From Bacillota bacterium (GTDB taxonomy: Bacteria > Bacillota > Clostridia > Oscillospirales > Ruminococcaceae), in assembly GCA_023391005.1 (NCBI GenBank), contig JAEWBS010000107.1, forward strand, positions 1 through 40,412: a DNA stretch of 40,412 nt, written 5' to 3'. Each line of letters opens with the position of its first letter. Within the stretch, counting starts at the first letter, position 1. The notes under the pieces are model-generated. The model was not told where the DNA came from and made no database searches. It saw only the letters and a program-made list of their open reading frames with translations. Below are positions 16,327 to 24,643 of the stretch, piece by piece. The position numbers and the translations under genes are program-made.

Positions 16327-16770
16327 ATGCTCGACGCAAAAAATACGCCCGATCTTCGGCTTATCAACCCGCTGACGCTTGCTTTTGTCGGCGACGGCGT
16401 TTACGAGATGCTGGTGCGCGAGGAGATTGTCAGCCGTTACACTAGCCTTTCGGCCAACAAGCTGCATACCCTGGCAGTTGAAATGGTGCGGGCGACGGCG
16501 CAGGCGCGCGGCTTTGGTATTATTGAACCCGCGCTGACCGAAGCGGAGCTGACGGTGTTTAAGCGCGGCCGCAACGCAAACGGCGTTACACCGCCGCGGC
16601 ACACCTCCGCGGCCGAATACCGCACCGCAACAGGGCTTGAGGCGCTGTTTGGCTGGCTGTATCTCGGCGGGGACCAACAGCGTATCCGCACGCTGTTTAA
16701 AATGATTTTGGACGGGGATTTGCATGCGCAACAGCAGGACCCCGACAGCAAAGACGTGGCATTATCTTAA
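16327..16770 (+). CDS. mrnC: Mini-ribonuclease 3
   Basis: 147 residues, only an RNase III catalytic domain with no double-stranded RNA-binding domain. The signature LAFVGDGVYEMLVR places the catalytic Asp at residue 23. RGRNANG and the C-terminal EALFGWLYLGGD helix with its acidic residues complete the active site. It matures 23S rRNA in Firmicutes. AAGGAGC overlaps the obgE stop, giving tight coupling. The gene is more often near cysS, so the obgE location is a local rearrangement. Its 3' end overlaps the next gene by 47 bases. Confidence 0.9.
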   Translation: MLDAKNTPDLRLINPLTLAFVGDGVYEMLVREEIVSRYTSLSANKLHTLAVEMVRATAQARGFGIIEPALTEAELTVFKRGRNANGVTPPRHTSAAEYRTATGLEALFGWLYLGGDQQRIRTLFKMILDGDLHAQQQDPDSKDVALS

Positions 16771-17602
16771 AACTGAATTTTTGACTGAGACCGTCGCCGC
16801 AACACTGTTGGCGTTGGGAATATGCGTATTCTCAGCGCCAAACCGCATTGTGGGCGGCGGTCTTTCAGGCATTGCGTCGGTGCTGTACGTCCTGTTTGGC
16901 CTACCGATCGGTACCGTCAGCCTCATGATGAATATCCCGCTGCTGTTGCTCGGATGGCGCAAGCTTGGGCACCGCTTTATCGGGCGCACGCTGCGCATTA
17001 CGGTCATTGTGTCGGTTGTTATGGATATTATGACGGCGCTGCTGCCGCCCTATACCGGCGAGCCGCTTATAGCGGCCGTGTTTGGCGGGGTGTTCTCGGG
17101 CGCGGGGCTTGGCATTATTCTGATGCGCGGCGACTCGACCGGCGGCACCGATATCATCGTCATGCTGATCAAGAAAAACCATCCGCACCTTTCGTTCGGC
17201 TTCATCGTACTAATCACCGACTGCGCCGTCGTGCTGATGGCGGCAGCCGCCTACCGCAACATCGACACGATCTTGTATGGCAGCGTGATGATCTACGCGT
17301 CCACGGTGGTCATCGACCGCATTGTCGACGGTGCAGACGCCAGAAAGCTTGTGCTGATTATTACACGCGAGGAGGTGGCGGTCACCCAAGCGTTGCTCAC
17401 CGGTCTTGGGCGCGGCGTCACGGTGCTCGAGGCGCTGGGCGGGTTCAGCCGCGAACCGATTTCGGTGTTGCTCTGCGTGACCGACAAGCGACAGATTTTC
17501 GCGCTGAAATCGCTGGTGCGGCAAAATGATGGCAGCGCCTTTGTGGTGATCACCCACGCGACCGAGACGCTTGGCACCGGCTTTAAGCGGCTGGTGGATT
17601 AA
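16724..17602 (+). CDS. YitT-family membrane protein, copy 1
   Basis: 292 residues: five or six hydrophobic segments (YitT_membrane/DUF161, about 20-190) and a soluble C-terminal DUF2179 domain (about 205-285). Repeated glycine motifs NRIVGGGLSGIASVLY and GGTDIIVMLIKK are typical. Function is unknown for the family. Loose links to transport exist in annotations. The ATG at 16724 is preceded by GGGG (16714-16717) and overlaps mrnC by 47 bases, a long overlap, so a later start is possible. It is paralogous to the next gene. Confidence 0.85.
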   Translation: MRNSRTPTAKTWHYLKTEFLTETVAATLLALGICVFSAPNRIVGGGLSGIASVLYVLFGLPIGTVSLMMNIPLLLLGWRKLGHRFIGRTLRITVIVSVVMDIMTALLPPYTGEPLIAAVFGGVFSGAGLGIILMRGDSTGGTDIIVMLIKKNHPHLSFGFIVLITDCAVVLMAAAAYRNIDTILYGSVMIYASTVVIDRIVDGADARKLVLIITREEVAVTQALLTGLGRGVTVLEALGGFSREPISVLLCVTDKRQIFALKSLVRQNDGSAFVVITHATETLGTGFKRLVD

Positions 17603-17671
17603 TTTTTGCATGCCGCTGAAAACACTGTAAAAACAAAATGGAATAAAGCGCTGCGATCGACAACAAATACA

Positions 17672-17700
17672 TTGCTATTTTTTATTTGCTCGGTTATGAT
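17672..17700 (+). promoter_or_regulatory. Promoter for the second YitT gene
   Basis: TTGCTA (17672-17677), 17-base spacer, TATGAT (17695-17700). The match is four of six and five of six. It lies in the 138-base gap between the paralogues and allows separate control. Confidence 0.5.
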
Positions 17701-17740
17701 GTTGAGGATAAATGCAACAGGAAAGAAAGGAAGAAAAACC

Positions 17741-18616
17741 ATGAAACTGACCAAGAGGCAGCTTGTTTCAGGCGTAAAGGGTATTGCGCTGGACGCTGCC
17801 GCGGCGACATTTTGGTCCATCGGCGTCAGAATGTTCGCGGTTCCAAATAAAATCGCGCCCAGCGGCTTCACCGGCATCACGGTGCTGATCAATTACCTGA
17901 CCGGCCTGCCGATCGGCTCGATGAGCCTGCTGATGAATGTGCCGTTTTTGATCATCTGCTGGCGGGTGATCGGCAAGGACTTTGTGTTTCAGACAGTGCG
18001 GGTGCTGATTATCTATACGATGATGTTGGATATGGTGTTTGTCGCACCGCCCGTCTATACCGGCGACCCGCTGCTCGCGGCGTTGTTTGGCGGCGTATTT
18101 TCGGGTATCGGCGGCGGAATTGTCTTTTCTCAGGGCTCATCAGGCGGTGGTACCGATTTGATTGTCAAGCTGATCCGGAAAAAATATCCCTATGTGTCGA
18201 CCGGGCAGCTGGTCGTCTGCATCAACGGTGTGATTATGACGTTGGCGGCGATCGTTTACGGCAATATTGAGGCGGGCCTTTACGGCTTGATCATGTCCTT
18301 CACCTCCGGCAGCGTCGTGGATACCATCCTGAACGGTGCAGATTCGGCCAAGAGCGTCATGATTGTAACCCATCGGCCGCAGCTGATTGCCGACAGCATC
18401 ATTCACCAACTGCACCGCAGCGCGACAATTCTCAGCGGCACCGGTGCCTACAACCATGAAGATACATATGTGCTGCTGTGCGTCGTGCGAAAGACCGAGT
18501 TCTTCCAGCTCAAACGCGTTATTCGCGAGGCTGACCCTTACTCGTTTGTTATTGTCAATGAGGCAAACCAGATTCTCGGTAAGGGATTTAGGGCGATTGA
18601 CTCGGCTGATTCATAA
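17741..18616 (+). CDS. YitT-family membrane protein, copy 2
   Basis: 291 residues, the same architecture as copy 1: membrane domain with NKIAPSGFTGITVLIN and GGTDLIVKLIRKKYP, then DUF2179 with TYVLLCVVRKTE. The start ATG 17741 follows GAAAGGAAG and gives a length equal to copy 1. An upstream in-frame ATG at 17606 would add a 45-residue tail covering the promoter and is not favoured. The two copies align end to end, which indicates an old tandem duplication with divergence. Confidence 0.85.
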   Translation: MKLTKRQLVSGVKGIALDAAAATFWSIGVRMFAVPNKIAPSGFTGITVLINYLTGLPIGSMSLLMNVPFLIICWRVIGKDFVFQTVRVLIIYTMMLDMVFVAPPVYTGDPLLAALFGGVFSGIGGGIVFSQGSSGGGTDLIVKLIRKKYPYVSTGQLVVCINGVIMTLAAIVYGNIEAGLYGLIMSFTSGSVVDTILNGADSAKSVMIVTHRPQLIADSIIHQLHRSATILSGTGAYNHEDTYVLLCVVRKTEFFQLKRVIREADPYSFVIVNEANQILGKGFRAIDSADS

Positions 18617-18740
18617 CGTTTGAGCCGATAGGGTCAAACACTTAAAAATAGAATAGTCCTGACGGTTTATGTTGTCGTCCTTGCGCAACACATAATGCCG
18701 CCAACCCTATCCTATTTGGCGATGGATTACAAACAGCAAA

Positions 18741-18809
18741 ATAAAATAGCCTCCTGATTGTATGTGTGTGAAAATATATCAACACCGTATAATCAGGGGG
18801 TTATTTTAT
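18741..18809 (+). terminator. Long imperfect hairpin, likely terminator of the YitT unit
   Basis: ATAAAATAGCCTCCTGATT pairs with AATCAGGGGGTTATTTTAT over about 22 positions including G-U wobbles, with a 25-base AT-rich loop. The T-rich right arm serves as U-tract. The arms are nearly symmetric, so the structure could work on both strands. A small mobile-element remnant is another possibility but no flanking duplication was seen. Confidence 0.6.
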
Positions 18810-18927
18810 ATCATCTATTATCGCCCATAAAGGCAGTGCAAAATTTTATAAAACCTCAGAATATTTCTACTTTTTATATAACTTTGTGGTCCTAATAGTA
18901 GCTAAATAGTAGATTATTTAAAACCTA

Positions 18928-18956
18928 TTGACGACAGGTAATTGAAAAGGTAAAAT
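18928..18956 (+). promoter_or_regulatory. Promoter of the TRAP transporter operon
   Basis: TTGACG (18928-18933), 17-base spacer, TAAAAT (18951-18956). Each box matches five of six. The start of transcription would be near 18963, just upstream of the TGGTATACCA palindrome. Confidence 0.75.
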
Positions 18957-18970
18957 AATAAACAAGACAT

Positions 18971-18994
18971 TGGTATACCATATACTGAATTCAG
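18971..18994 (+). promoter_or_regulatory. Candidate GntR/FCD operator in the TRAP promoter
   Basis: TGGTATACCA (18971-18980) is a perfect palindrome fitting the TNGT-N-ACNA pattern known for FadR-type GntR regulators. CTGAATTCAG (18985-18994) is a second palindrome, and GAATA-CCGA-TATTC follows at once. The site sits just after the expected transcription start, a position suited to repression by the GntR protein encoded at 23820. Confidence 0.5.
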
Positions 18995-19125
18995 AATACC
19001 GATATTCAAGAGCTATGGACGAAAGGCGATTGCCATTTGATCAAAACGCACATTTTAATAATTGGGCGTTGTGAAATATTGACAGGAGAACCCGTGTAAA
19101 AACATTAGAAGAAGGAGAATTCAAA

Positions 19126-20169
19126 ATGAAAAAGGTTTTGTCTATTGTGCTCGCCACCGGTATGTTGTTTACGCTTATGGCATGCTCGTCCGGCAATTCC
19201 ACGCCGTCTCAGTCCCAAGGAGCGGCTCAGCAAAGCGCCGAGGCTTCGAAAGAAAAGAGCTTTGTGCTGAAGCTTAGCGATCAGAACGCCGAGAACACCT
19301 CCACCAACATCTGGGCCAACAAGTTTGCAGAGCTTATCGAGCAGAAAACCAACGGTACTGTCAAGGTCGAAATTTATCCCAATGCGTCGCTCACAGCGTA
19401 TGATATTGAACCGCTCCAGAGCGGAATCTGCGATTTCCTGCAATATGTTCCCTCTTCGGCCGCCGACCTTGATCCCCGTCTAGGTGCGTTTGACGCGCCT
19501 TATATCTATGAAAGCGAAGCCCACCGTCAGGCGACCTTCAATTACGAAAATGAGCCGCTTAAACAAATTAACGAAAGCCTTAAAGACAGCAACGTCGTGC
19601 TGCTGGGCTCGTTCTGCTCGGGCTATCGTCAGATTACCTGTAATTTTCCGATCTACAGCCTTGCCGATATAAAGGGCGCTAAGATTCGCGTTGTACCCAG
19701 CCCGCTTTATATCAGCCTGTTTGAAGAGTTTGGCGCCGCCGCCACGCCGATGAACTTCACTGAGGTTTCCACCGCGCTGATCACCAACGTTATCGACGGT
19801 CAGGAGAACCCCATCACCGTTGTGGTGCAAAACTCTCTCTACGAGATTCAGAAATACATGATGCTCACCAGCCATATGCCCACCAACCACGGCCTATGGA
19901 TGAACTACAACACTCTAAATAAGCTCTCTGAAAATCAGCAGAAGGCTTGCTGGGAGGCCGCCCGTGAAGCATCCTTGTGGATGGATGAGCAGATTGCGAC
20001 CAAAGAGGCTGAAAACAAGCAGCTGCTTATCGACAAGGGCATGACGATCATTGACGAGAGCAACGGCCTGAAGGTAGACGAGTTCAAGACTGCCGCCATG
20101 AAAATGTATGAAATTTACGGCGACAAGTGGAGCGATATGGTCGACACCATCAAAGCTGTTAAGTATTAA
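19126..20169 (+). CDS. dctP: TRAP transporter substrate-binding lipoprotein, DctP family
   Basis: 347 residues. A lipoprotein signal ends in LMAC with Cys20, followed by a Ser/Gln-rich tether (about 21-45). The DctP domain carries the family motif KIRVVPSPLYISLFEEFGA, with the Arg that usually binds a substrate carboxylate, and DGQENPITVVVQNSLYE. It captures an organic acid outside the cell for the DctQM permease. AAGGAG at 19112-19117 precedes the ATG. The substrate cannot be read from the sequence. The downstream enzymes suggest a hydroxy- or oxo-acid or its amide. Confidence 0.92.
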   Translation: MKKVLSIVLATGMLFTLMACSSGNSTPSQSQGAAQQSAEASKEKSFVLKLSDQNAENTSTNIWANKFAELIEQKTNGTVKVEIYPNASLTAYDIEPLQSGICDFLQYVPSSAADLDPRLGAFDAPYIYESEAHRQATFNYENEPLKQINESLKDSNVVLLGSFCSGYRQITCNFPIYSLADIKGAKIRVVPSPLYISLFEEFGAAATPMNFTEVSTALITNVIDGQENPITVVVQNSLYEIQKYMMLTSHMPTNHGLWMNYNTLNKLSENQQKACWEAAREASLWMDEQIATKEAENKQLLIDKGMTIIDESNGLKVDEFKTAAMKMYEIYGDKWSDMVDTIKAVKY

Positions 20170-20215
20170 GCGTCAGCTCAAAGCCTTATCAGCTAAAAAA
20201 TAAGGATTATGCATT

Positions 20216-20692
20216 ATGAAAAAGATTTATTACAAAGCGGTTCAAGCTGTCACAAGTGTGTCCGGTGTGTCCTGCCTGTTCATCTGTTTTTGCATAACCG
20301 CACAAATTTTCTGCCGCACGTTTCTCGGCATATCGCTTAAATGGAGCGAAGAGCTTGCGCAGGTTGCCATTATTGTGATGGTGTTTCTCGCGCTGACCGA
20401 GGTCGAAAGAAATAACGAGCACCTCAAGGTGGAAATTTTATTTTCGGTTTTTCCTAAGCTGGCAAAGTCCATGAACATATTGGGCAGCGTGCTTACCATA
20501 CTCTATGCCTCCATTATTGTTTACAGTGGAATTTTGATGATGCCTGCGGTTAAAAAAGCAACCGCAAAGGCCAGCGGATTCCCGATTCGATTTGTCTATT
20601 ACGCCATGCTGTTAGGCGTTGCGCTGTGGATCATTCAGTCGGCAATCAGCCTGATCAAACACATTAAAGGAAAAGAGGGCGGCGAATCATGA
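20216..20692 (+). CDS. dctQ: TRAP transporter small permease, DctQ family
   Basis: 158 residues with four hydrophobic helices and the DctQ hallmark RTFLGISLKWSEELAQ followed by a second helix and ERNNEHLKVE. It partners with DctM in sodium- or proton-driven uptake. The stop overlaps the dctM start (ATGA at 20689-20692). TAAGGATT precedes the ATG. Confidence 0.9.
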   Translation: MKKIYYKAVQAVTSVSGVSCLFICFCITAQIFCRTFLGISLKWSEELAQVAIIVMVFLALTEVERNNEHLKVEILFSVFPKLAKSMNILGSVLTILYASIIVYSGILMMPAVKKATAKASGFPIRFVYYAMLLGVALWIIQSAISLIKHIKGKEGGES

Positions 20693-21978
20693 TTCCACTC
20701 TTATTAATCGGGTTTGTGGCCCTGCTGGGTGTCGGTGCGCCAATCGTCGTCGCCATGGGCCTTCCTGCGGCAGTCTACTTTATTTACACACAGACCACGC
20801 TTTCAACGATTACTTATTCCTTCTATCAGTCGCTGTACAGCTTTAACATGCTTGCGGTACCGATGTTCCTGCTCATGGGCGCACTGGTCACCGAATTTGG
20901 CGAGACTGAACGTGCCTTCCGCTTTGCGCGTGCACTCGCCAAGGGCAAGCGCGGTTACTCGGCCAAAATCGCGATTATACTTAACCTCATTTTTGCCGGC
21001 ATGTCCGGCGCCGCTATTTCCGCAGTCTGCGGCTTGGGCCCCATGATGATCGACGAAATGGACGGCGAGGGCTATGACAGAGGCTATGCCGCAGCAATGA
21101 CCATCGCCGCGAGCACCGTGGGCCCTATCTTTCCGCCCAGCATTCCGCTGGTGCTGTATGCGACCATCGCCAGTGTTTCCAGTACAAAGTCACTGCTGGC
21201 CGGCATGGCGCCGGGCGTCGTGCTCAGCACATGCCTGCTTGTCTGGGTACTGTTTACCCACAAGGCACACTTTACGCACGAGGCCATTCCGCATCCGCCC
21301 GAGACAGCGTCACTTAACAAGCTGATGTGGGATGCTTTTCCGATTATGCTGGCGCCGGTGCTGATTCTGATCACCATGTTGATGGGCGTTTTCAGCCCGG
21401 GCGAAACCGGCTCTATGGCGGTGCTTTACATGGTGGCGCTTGGCATTCTGCACAAAAGCTTTACCCTTGCCGGACTGTGGCGCTGCGTCTGGAGCACCAT
21501 CAAATCCTGCGCTTCCATCATGATTTTGCTGGTGGCGGGCGGTACCTTTACCAAGGCGCTGATGCTTGAAAAGCTGCCATCCAAAATCATGGTGCTGTTG
21601 GGCTCTGCAATGGAACATCCCTATATCATACTGTTGATCATCAACTTTGTGCTCATCATTATGGGCATGTTTATGGAGAGTAACAGCGCGTTAATTCTGG
21701 CGGCGCCCATCATTCTTCAAATTACCAGTGCGCTTGGCTTTGACCCGCTGCATATCGGTGTTATGATCGTACTCAACTTGATGATCGGCCTTTCAACCCC
21801 GCCTTTCGGCCTTTGTATTTACGCGGTGGCCAGAGTGTCGAATGTCGCTTCAGAGCGGGTTATTAAAAATGTTGTGCCGCTCTATATTCCGTTGGGCGCT
21901 GCGCTTGCGTTGGTCACCTTTATACCGGCGCTGAGCACCTGGATACCCAATTTTGTCTTTAATACGCTGTTGTCATAA
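20689..21978 (+). CDS. dctM: TRAP transporter large permease, DctM family
   Basis: 429 residues with about twelve hydrophobic segments. Family motifs seen: VPMFLLMGALVTEFGE near the N-terminus, MSGAAISAVCGLGPMMIDEM, the STVGPIFPPSIPLVLYA loop, GMFMESNSALILAAPI, and LMIGLSTPPFGLCIYAV. This is the translocating subunit of the TRAP system, coupled by ATGA to dctQ. DctP, DctQ and DctM all come in the usual order with no fusion. Confidence 0.95.
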   Translation: MIPLLLIGFVALLGVGAPIVVAMGLPAAVYFIYTQTTLSTITYSFYQSLYSFNMLAVPMFLLMGALVTEFGETERAFRFARALAKGKRGYSAKIAIILNLIFAGMSGAAISAVCGLGPMMIDEMDGEGYDRGYAAAMTIAASTVGPIFPPSIPLVLYATIASVSSTKSLLAGMAPGVVLSTCLLVWVLFTHKAHFTHEAIPHPPETASLNKLMWDAFPIMLAPVLILITMLMGVFSPGETGSMAVLYMVALGILHKSFTLAGLWRCVWSTIKSCASIMILLVAGGTFTKALMLEKLPSKIMVLLGSAMEHPYIILLIINFVLIIMGMFMESNSALILAAPIILQITSALGFDPLHIGVMIVLNLMIGLSTPPFGLCIYAVARVSNVASERVIKNVVPLYIPLGAALALVTFIPALSTWIPNFVFNTLLS

Positions 21979-22008
21979 TTAATTTCGTATATAGTAAGGA
22001 GAATCATC

Positions 22009-22677
22009 ATGGATTACAAGGATTTATTTGAAAGAGCTTTAAAAACAGACCCCGCGCAGATTGGCCACTACGTTCAGGGCGGATTTATGGATGCCTCGAT
22101 CAAACCGATCAGTGAGGACATCAAGATGATCGGACCGGCTTTCACCATCCGTCTGCCCGGCAACGATAACGCCATGCTTTATTATGCCATGAAGCGGGCC
22201 CCCAAGGGTTCGGTCATCGTCATAGACCGCATGGGCGACAAGCGTATTGCCTGCTGCGGTGAGATTGTGGCGCTGTCCGCTAAGTCGCTGGGCATGGCCG
22301 GCGTCGTTGTCGACGGCCCGAATACCGATACCCGCGCCATCAAGGCAATGAACTTTCCGGTGTTCTCCACCGGCAGATCTTCCGTTACCAATACCTTTAA
22401 GGGGATTGACGGCGAGTACAATATCCCTGTCAACTGCGGCGGCGCGGTTGTTTGCCCCGGCGATATTGTCTATGGCGATATCGACGGCGTTATTGTTGCG
22501 CCCGCTGCACGCTTTGCCGAGCTGGTTGAAAAGGCTGAGGCGGCCGACAAAAACGAGATTCTCTGGAAAAAGAAGTATGCCGAGGGCGGTTACATCGACG
22601 ACTTCTTTAATCTTAACCGCCTTGTAGAAGAAGGCGTTAAGGGTAAAATTGCCGAGTTGATGCAGTACGACAAATAA
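22009..22677 (+). CDS. RraA-like aldolase-fold protein
   Basis: 222 residues of the RraA / 4-hydroxy-4-methyl-2-oxoglutarate (HMG) aldolase superfamily. GNDNAMLYYAM, GEIVALSAKSLGMAGVVVDG and NFPVFSTG match the family. In true HMG aldolases the stretch is DGxxRD, whose Arg holds pyruvate. Here it is DGPNTD (102-107), so the Arg is Thr106 while Asp107 remains. It could be a lyase with a changed substrate or not an aldolase. AAGGAG precedes ATG 22009. It lies 30 bases after dctM, inside the TRAP operon. Confidence 0.85.
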   Translation: MDYKDLFERALKTDPAQIGHYVQGGFMDASIKPISEDIKMIGPAFTIRLPGNDNAMLYYAMKRAPKGSVIVIDRMGDKRIACCGEIVALSAKSLGMAGVVVDGPNTDTRAIKAMNFPVFSTGRSSVTNTFKGIDGEYNIPVNCGGAVVCPGDIVYGDIDGVIVAPAARFAELVEKAEAADKNEILWKKKYAEGGYIDDFFNLNRLVEEGVKGKIAELMQYDK

Positions 22678-22755
22678 GCATACTTAGTGCCGATCCCTTT
22701 TAAAAATAAATTTTTTAGAAGAGACCGATATAACCTAAATCGAAGGAGTGATCAT

Positions 22756-23565
22756 ATGGCAAAATTTGTTCTGGCCCAGATGGATTCCGACGGCGAACCC
22801 GCCGTCAACCTTAAGAACGCTCAAGAGGCGGTCGAAAAGGCTGTTGCAGCCTATAAGCCGGATCTGATGGTGTTCCCGGAGGTATTTATGAGCCATTTCC
22901 CAATTGGCACCGACCGCCAGACCTGTCTTTCAACCGCGCAGAAGCTCGACGGCCCGTTTGTCACCGGCATGCGCGATTTGGCCAAAAAGCATGGTATCTG
23001 GATGGTGTTCGGCATGAACGAAAAGACCGAAGACCCCACCGATGACCGCAACTATAATACCACGGTCATGCTCAACGCGGAAGGGGAGATTGTCAGTACC
23101 TACCGCAAGACGCATCTTTATGACGCTTTTGGCTATAAAGAATCGGACGATATCAAGTCTGGCGACAAATTCTTTGAGCCGGTGGAAACCCCGTTTGGCA
23201 AAATCGGCCTGTTTGTCTGCTATGAGGTACGCTTCCCCGAGGTGGCACGCTATCAGGCGTCAAAGGGTGCGGATATCATTATCATGCCTACAGCGTGGAT
23301 TCGCGGCGACCTCAAGAGCCACCACTTCAGAACACTGATCACGGCGCGCGCCATTGAAAACACCGTCTATATGGTGGCCTGTGACCAGATCGGACAAAAT
23401 TGCATTGGCGAAAGTGTGGTCGTAGATCCGATGGGCGTGCCGGTGGCCTGCGGCGGTGAATGCGTTTCACTAATCGCCTGCGACATTGATCTGGAACGTG
23501 TTACGACGGTACGCAAAAAGCTTCCTGCTTATAAGGACAGACGTCCGGCGCTTTATACAATTTAA
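22756..23565 (+). CDS. Nitrilase-superfamily amidase (omega-amidase-like)
   Basis: 269 residues. The Glu-Lys-Cys triad is visible: Glu in MVFPEVF, Lys in YRKTHLYDAFG, and Cys in FVCYEVRFPEVAR, with the second Glu in the same motif. The CYxxRFPE form is common in Nit2/omega-amidase-like and deaminated-glutathione amidase members, which hydrolyse an amide to acid plus ammonia. Placement after the TRAP genes and the RraA-like gene suggests it acts on an imported amide. ATG 22756 follows AAGGAG (22743-22748). The in-frame start at 22687 lacks a site. A terminator follows. Confidence 0.88.
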   Translation: MAKFVLAQMDSDGEPAVNLKNAQEAVEKAVAAYKPDLMVFPEVFMSHFPIGTDRQTCLSTAQKLDGPFVTGMRDLAKKHGIWMVFGMNEKTEDPTDDRNYNTTVMLNAEGEIVSTYRKTHLYDAFGYKESDDIKSGDKFFEPVETPFGKIGLFVCYEVRFPEVARYQASKGADIIIMPTAWIRGDLKSHHFRTLITARAIENTVYMVACDQIGQNCIGESVVVDPMGVPVACGGECVSLIACDIDLERVTTVRKKLPAYKDRRPALYTI

Positions 23566-23602
23566 CACATAGGCTACCGGATTAATTCCGCGTTGCTTTA
23601 CT

Positions 23603-23642
23603 GCAGGAGATGTGAAGGCTTGTGCTTTTGCATCTCCTTTGG
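23603..23642 (+). terminator. Intrinsic terminator of the TRAP operon
   Basis: AGGAGATG (23605-) pairs with CATCTCCT (ending 23638), with AAG/CTT pairing inside the loop and TTTGG after. It ends the dctP-to-amidase unit before the divergently controlled gntR promoter. Confidence 0.75.
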
Positions 23643-23685
23643 CAGCATAAACAGGGGTTTTATACAAATATTGCTTAGGGTTTCA

Positions 23686-23723
23686 TTGTGTACTATTGAA
23701 AAATTTGATATTATAGTTATAAT
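23686..23723 (+). promoter_or_regulatory. gntR promoter with adjoining candidate operator
   Basis: TTGAAA (23696-23701), 16-base spacer, TATAAT (23718-23723). TTGTGTACTA at 23686-23695 directly abuts the -35 box and fits the same TNGT-N2-ACNA pattern as TGGTATACCA at the TRAP promoter. Shared operators at both promoters would fit autoregulation by the GntR protein. Confidence 0.55.
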
Positions 23724-23819
23724 AAATTTATATATGCCTTGATTTATATTGAATTTGTCTAATTTTACATAAAACTGAAGAATATCCAGAACAAATAATA
23801 TACAGATGGAGAAAAAACC

Positions 23820-24521
23820 ATGGGGCTAACAGCACTTGAAAGAAACGAGTCTTATTCGGATAAAGCGTATATGCAGCTGAAGGAACTGATCATTACCAAC
23901 CAGATAAAGCCCGGACAGGCATTAAATGAGCGAGAACTGTCCGAGCAGTTGCAGGTGAGCAGAACGCCTATCAGAGACGCGTTGAAGATGCTGGAAAAAG
24001 AAGGCTGGATACTGATTAACGGTAAAAACCGAATGGTGAGTCTGCTCACTAAAAAAACTGTAAAAAACCTGATAGAGATTCGATGTCCGATAGAGCTTTT
24101 GGCCTTCGACCTGTTTGCTAAAAAATTTAAACGTGAAGATCTTGCTGTTTTTCAGGATATTTGTGATCAGATGCACCGTCTTTCACAGGATATTGACCAC
24201 ACCAACTACTATAAGCTGATGCAAATGGATACTTTATTCCATCGGCAAATTGCCGTTATCACGGAAAACGAGCAGGTCATCAATATTGTTACGGGTCTTG
24301 GCGATCAGATTGTCAGAACGTCAGTGTTATCAGTTAAATATGGCCGCTTGCCAGTCAACGCGTATGCTCAAAACCACGATTATCTGCAAAAGCATTTTAT
24401 CGCAATGGATATGGTGAAAGCGCGTGCCGCACTGATTGAGCATATCGGCATGTGGCAAAAGCATCTTGAGCGCATTCCCGGGCTTTATAGTGAGGGCGGC
24501 AATGACGACCTTGTCTATTAA
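23820..24521 (+). CDS. GntR-family (FCD/FadR type) transcriptional regulator
   Basis: 233 residues. The N-terminal winged helix has LNERELSEQLQVSRTPIRDALKMLEKEGWI (about 38-70 in two runs), typical for GntR. The C-terminal all-helical FCD domain has D-x3-H (DTLFHRQIAV) and a later His in the family's metal/ligand site (HFIAM, LIEHIGMWQ). Such proteins bind carboxylic acids. It lies immediately after the TRAP-RraA-amidase operon and before eut, so the TRAP operon is its likely target. GGAG precedes ATG 23820. Confidence 0.9.
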   Translation: MGLTALERNESYSDKAYMQLKELIITNQIKPGQALNERELSEQLQVSRTPIRDALKMLEKEGWILINGKNRMVSLLTKKTVKNLIEIRCPIELLAFDLFAKKFKREDLAVFQDICDQMHRLSQDIDHTNYYKLMQMDTLFHRQIAVITENEQVINIVTGLGDQIVRTSVLSVKYGRLPVNAYAQNHDYLQKHFIAMDMVKARAALIEHIGMWQKHLERIPGLYSEGGNDDLVY

Positions 24522-24643
24522 GCCGTCTGCCCGAAACTTTCGGTCTGTCGGCAAGTGCCGGTAAACTGTCGGAGGTTTGGCAAGGCCGGTTTCATTGGGC
24601 TTGTATTGCAGAATTTGAAATTAAACCTGCCTATAAATAGGGA

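Larger units (their letters stand above)
18617..19125 (+). other. 509-base AT-rich region between the YitT and TRAP genes
   Basis: No gene is visible. It contains a long inverted repeat that probably terminates yitT transcription (18741-18809), an inverted pair GATAGGGT/ACCCTATC flanking it, a direct repeat of AATAGTAG, a strong promoter (18928-18956), palindromes just after it, and a leader of about 160 bases ahead of the TRAP genes. Confidence 0.6.

Noticed and set aside
16822..17529. 235-residue plus-strand frame inside the first YitT gene
   Set aside because: It lies in a +1 shifted frame of a well-supported membrane protein and its Arg/His-rich composition is an artefact of GC-rich codons.
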